Assembly (NCBI GenBank): GCA_963620985.1
Contig: CAVFCI010000075.1
Coordinates: 1-8,217, forward strand
Direction: 5' to 3'
Length of the DNA: 8,217 nucleotides
Origin: F23-B02 sp963620985
Lineage (GTDB): Bacteria; Bacillota; Clostridia; Oscillospirales; Oscillospiraceae
Shown: positions 6,920 to 8,217 of the stretch, one piece after another
Numbering within the stretch: position 1 is the stretch's first letter
How the letters are laid out: every line of letters starts with the position of its first letter
Notes under the pieces: model-generated
What the model was told of the DNA's origin: nothing
Database searches by the model: none
What the model saw: only the letters and a program-made list of their open reading frames with translations
Made by a program: the position numbers and the translations under genes

Positions 6920-7591
6920 ATGGGCGTACACGACGGACACAGAGAGAGGATGAAAAGCCGCTTCGTCGAGGCCGGACTGGACGGCTTTAACGACCATAAC
7001 GCCTTGGAGATGCTGCTGTTTTACGCCGTGCCGCGCAAGGACACAAACGAGCTTGCGCACAGACTTTTAAAGCACTTCGGCTCGCTTGCGGCGGTGTTCG
7101 AGGCAAGCCACGAGGAGCTTATGCGCATTGACGGCATCGGCGAGAACGCGGCGACGCTCATTAAGCTCGTCCCCGAGGTCAGCCGCCGGTACCTTCTCAC
7201 AAAAAGCCTGCCGACCAGAGTCATCCGCCGCAGCGAGGACGCGGGAGCATACTTCGTCGCAAAGTTCATGTATGAGGTAAACGAGATATGCTATGCGCTG
7301 CTTTTGAACTCCTCAAACGGCGTGATCGCCTGCAAGCAGATAAGCCGCGGCGTTGTGAACGCAACGGAGGTCGGCATAAGAATGCTGGTCGAGGCAGCCA
7401 TAAAAAACAATGCCGTAAGCGTGATAATCGCCCACAATCACCCAGGCGCGCTGCCGCTTCCGTCCAAGGAGGACGAGTACTGCACAGAACTTGTCAGGAA
7501 GGCGCTGGACCTTGTTGACGTAAAATTACTTGACCATATTATCGTCGGAGGCAAAGAGTTTCAATCCCTTAACAAACATGGTCTTATGTAA
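6920..7591 (+). CDS. radC: RadC-family JAB-domain protein with an altered metal-site glutamate position
   Basis: A 223-residue RadC-like protein of normal length. Residues 1-92 form the N-terminal region with a helix-hairpin-helix (LMRIDGIGENAATLIKL, about 67-83), a non-specific DNA-binding motif. Residues about 105-223 form the MPN/JAB domain. The H-x-H-x7-S-x2-D metal signature is complete: H172, H174, S182 and D185, although the usual HNHPSGDP reads HNHPGALP. Where family members usually read HPREVF, this protein reads VGIRML (151-156), so Met 155 stands in place of the expected Glu. E150 and E158 are nearby but not at that position. DHIIVGG (205-211) matches the usual C-terminus. The cellular role of RadC proteins is not settled, and the old repair assignment in E. 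coli is weak. AGGAG (6907-6911) and a G-rich run precede ATG 6920, 12 bases after the tsaD stop. A strong terminator follows. Confidence 0.93.
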   Translation: MGVHDGHRERMKSRFVEAGLDGFNDHNALEMLLFYAVPRKDTNELAHRLLKHFGSLAAVFEASHEELMRIDGIGENAATLIKLVPEVSRRYLLTKSLPTRVIRRSEDAGAYFVAKFMYEVNEICYALLLNSSNGVIACKQISRGVVNATEVGIRMLVEAAIKNNAVSVIIAHNHPGALPLPSKEDEYCTELVRKALDLVDVKLLDHIIVGGKEFQSLNKHGLM

Positions 7592-7658
7592 ACAATAACT
7601 TGTTTCTGCTTTGCAACCAAAATCAAGTTCAGAGTTTTTAAATTATTAACATATCGAC

Positions 7659-7686
7659 AAAAATCGTTGAAATTCAACGATTTTTT
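7659..7686 (+). terminator. Rho-independent terminator ending the uvrB-radC unit
   Basis: Arms 7659-7671 and 7673-7685 are perfect inverted repeats (left arm AAAAATCGTTGAA). In RNA this folds as an 11-bp stem with an AAATT loop, followed by a T-run (7681-7686) that also forms the right base of the stem. It lies 67 bases after the radC stop and is the only strong terminator after the gene cluster. The A/T symmetry means it could act on either strand. Confidence 0.85.
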
Positions 7687-7700
7687 CGTGTTGGAAACTC

Positions 7701-7718
7701 TGTTGATAATGTTGATAA
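7701..7718 (-). repeat. Tandem 9-mers TTATCAACA (DnaA-box-like)
   Basis: Two exact, directly adjacent copies of TGTTGATAA occupy 7701-7718. On the minus strand each reads TTATCAACA, one base from the DnaA-box consensus TTATCCACA. A more diverged match, TTATTAACA, lies on the plus strand at 7643-7651. The setting is AT-rich. There is no dnaA, dnaN or other origin gene in the window, so this is not called an origin. It could be an accessory DnaA site, a site for another regulator, or chance. Confidence 0.45.
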
Positions 7719-7877
7719 CTATTTGCAAAATAATATGCTGAAATAATTATGTAAACAATTTGTCACGAAATTGCAGCAGCATAAAAGCCTTGAATTTCTT
7801 AAACTTTTAATAAACATTATCTGTCTGCTTGGAAATGGCAGAAATGAGCATATACGAACTGTAATTATTATTTTTAT

Positions 7878-7906
7878 TTGACTTTATCGCCGCTGTGTGC
7901 TAAAAT
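7878..7906 (+). promoter_or_regulatory. Promoter of tRNA-Thr
   Basis: TTGACT (7878-7883, 5 of 6 matches to the -35 consensus) is followed by a 17-base spacer and TAAAAT (7901-7906, 5 of 6 matches to the -10 consensus) with an extended TGc just before it (7898-7900). Transcription would start near 7913, a few bases before the mature tRNA 5' end. This is a strong vegetative-type promoter, as expected for a tRNA. Confidence 0.88.
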
Positions 7907-7920
7907 GCCTAATGTCGTCT

Positions 7921-7995
7921 GCTGGTGTGGCTCAATGGCAGAGCATCTCACTCGTAATGAGAAGGTTGTGAGTTCGATTCTCACCACCAGCTCCA
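7921..7995 (+). tRNA. tRNA-Thr (anticodon CGT)
   Basis: A complete cloverleaf is visible: acceptor arms GCTGGTG (7921-7927) and CACCAGC (7985-7991), D stem GCTC/GAGC, anticodon stem TCTCA/TGAGA around the loop CTCGTAA with anticodon CGT at 7953-7955, variable loop AGGTT, and T stem GTGAG/CTCAC with loop TTCGATT. Discriminator T (7992) and an encoded CCA (7993-7995) complete it. It reads ACG threonine codons. A37 follows the anticodon, making it a potential t6A substrate of the TsaD encoded nearby. It has its own promoter and terminator, so it is a separate single-gene unit. ACG is the most used Thr codon in uvrB (21 of 32). Confidence 0.97.
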
Positions 7996-8001
7996 GACAG
8001 A

Positions 8002-8033
8002 AAAAACCACTGCTTTTATAGGCAGTGGTTTTT
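8002..8033 (+). terminator. Rho-independent terminator after tRNA-Thr
   Basis: A perfect 12-bp inverted repeat (AAAAACCACTGC, 8002-8013, with GCAGTGGTTTTT, 8022-8033) encloses an 8-base loop and ends in a T-run. It begins 6 bases after the tRNA CCA. Because the left arm starts with an A-run, it could also stop transcription arriving from the right on the other strand. Confidence 0.9.
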
Positions 8034-8097
8034 CTCAGCCTGTCAAAAAACCTATGCTGCTGCGTAAGCTGACGGAAGCCGAACCCTACCGCCTGTC

Positions 8098-8119
8098 AGC
8101 GCCCCTTTTCGGCGCTTTT
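8098..8119 (+). terminator. Possible weak terminator-like hairpin
   Basis: AGCGCC (8098-8103) pairs with GGCGCT (8111-8116) across a 7-base loop and is followed by a short T-run (TTTT including the end of the stem), then further T-rich sequence at 8123-8129. It has terminator form on the plus strand but a short stem, and it may simply be part of the surrounding structured repeat. Confidence 0.35.
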
Positions 8120-8129
8120 CGCCTTTTTC

Positions 8130-8163
8130 TCTTTGATGGGCGATAGCCCATCTGCATCAAAGA
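8130..8163. repeat. Two-part hairpin within the structured stretch
   Basis: TCTTTGATG (8130-8138) is the exact reverse complement of CATCAAAGA (8155-8163). An alternative inner hairpin pairs GATGGGC (8135-8141) with GCCCATC (8146-8152) across a GATA loop. The two pairings share the same left bases, so the RNA or DNA could fold in either of two ways. No poly-T tail follows. Confidence 0.6.
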
Positions 8164-8217
8164 AAGCCGAAAATCACACGAAAATTGTCAGCTGACAGGT
8201 GCAAGCAGTTTTGACAG

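Larger units (their letters stand above)
7584..7759 (+). repeat. 13-bp direct repeat TTATGTAAACAAT (7584-7596 and 7747-7759)
   Basis: Two exact copies of TTATGTAAACAAT lie 163 bases apart in the same orientation. The first copy contains the last codon and stop of radC (ATG TAA), and the second lies in the AT-rich spacer. The repeat flanks the terminator and the tandem 9-mers. It could be a chance match in AT-rich DNA, a short duplication, or a target-site-like duplication flanking about 150 bases. Confidence 0.5.
7592..7877. other. AT-rich intergenic region after radC
   Basis: No credible gene is seen here. The stretch 7621-7860 has 69 G or C in 240 bases (29%), against GC-rich coding DNA on the left (for example 39 of 60 at 181-240). 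It contains the radC terminator, a tandem 9-mer like a DnaA box, a 13-bp direct repeat, and weak dyads. A 9-codon reading frame at 7834-7863 lacks a convincing ribosome site. The low GC fits a regulatory or structural spacer, or a remnant of other DNA. Confidence 0.7.
8040..8217. repeat. Structured non-coding stretch with terminal and nested inverted repeats
   Basis: The 178 bases are bounded by CTGTCAAAA (8040-8048) and its exact reverse complement TTTTGACAG (8209-8217). A second 9-bp inverted pair lies inside: CCTGTCAGC (8092-8100) and GCTGACAGG (8191-8199). There is also a perfect 12-bp palindrome TGTCAGCTGACA (8186-8197), and near-repeats GGAAGCCGAA (8075-8084) and GAAAGCCGAA (8162-8171). 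Two further hairpins lie within. No gene of credible size is present. It resembles a non-autonomous intergenic repeat or a folded RNA element. The right boundary falls exactly at the window end, so its true extent is unknown. No transposase is present in the window. Confidence 0.5.

Noticed and set aside
7760..7787. Possible promoter TTGTCA-16-TAAAAG in the AT-rich gap
   Set aside because: The -10 match is poor, and no gene or RNA lies directly downstream other than the tRNA, which has a much better promoter at 7878-7906.
7834..7863. Nine-codon plus-strand reading frame before the tRNA promoter
   Set aside because: It has only a weak upstream purine stretch and nothing to regulate other than a tRNA; short frames like this are common by chance.
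7592..7920. Chromosomal replication origin
   Set aside because: AT-rich DNA with DnaA-like boxes is suggestive, but there are only two or three imperfect boxes and no dnaA, dnaN, rpmH or parAB neighbours.
8086..8157. Minus-strand 23-codon Arg/Lys-rich reading frame in the structured stretch
   Set aside because: It has no convincing ribosome site, lies wholly in inverted-repeat DNA, and its composition follows from the repeat sequence.
7921..8217. Genomic island attachment site at the tRNA 3' end
   Set aside because: No integrase gene and no direct repeat of the tRNA 3' end are visible in the window; the following terminator looks native.
8040..8217. CRISPR array
   Set aside because: The repeats are inverted and unevenly spaced, with no regular repeat-spacer pattern.

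Overview
The window reads as one compact, forward-strand chromosomal segment of a GC-rich member of the Firmicutes, most likely a clostridial lineage near Oscillospirales/Oscillospiraceae. The basis is Gram-positive style proteins (exonuclease-dead PolA, a clostridial-type minimal zincin, a Firmicutes-like RadC), strong AGGAG-type ribosome sites, a TTG start, sigma-A type promoters and Rho-independent terminators. The genus cannot be fixed from the sequence. Ile codon use is odd for such GC-rich genes: ATA is the commonest Ile codon in uvrB.

Bases 1-152 hold the end of an upstream transcript (two terminator hairpins in a row), then an extended -10 promoter and the ribosome site for uvrB. Bases 153-7591 hold six genes in tight order: uvrB, polA, a fused minimal-zincin/LMW-phosphatase-like gene, rimI, tsaD and radC. 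The first five overlap at each junction by one base (TGATG) or four bases (ATGA), and radC follows after 12 bases. This looks like one transcription unit. UvrB and PolA act in the incision and resynthesis steps of nucleotide excision repair. RimI and TsaD act on ribosomal/protein N-termini and on tRNA t6A37. RadC is a DNA-repair-annotated JAB-domain protein of unclear role.

Bases 7592-7920 are AT-rich (69 G+C in 240 bases for 7621-7860). They hold a strong terminator, a tandem 9-mer resembling DnaA boxes, a 13-bp direct repeat and a good promoter for the following tRNA. Bases 7921-7995 encode tRNA-Thr(CGT) with CCA included, followed by its own terminator. From about 8034 to the window end lies a non-coding, highly structured stretch with nested inverted repeats that looks like an intergenic repeat element, possibly cut by the window edge.

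The most notable findings are: (1) the gene at 4672-5454, which joins an apparently intact HEXXH zincin to a low-molecular-weight phosphatase fold whose catalytic Arg and general-acid Asp both appear to be lost; (2) a RadC that keeps the H-x-H...S..D metal motif but seems to lack the conserved upstream Glu; and (3) the structured repeat after the tRNA. Most of the rest is ordinary housekeeping DNA.
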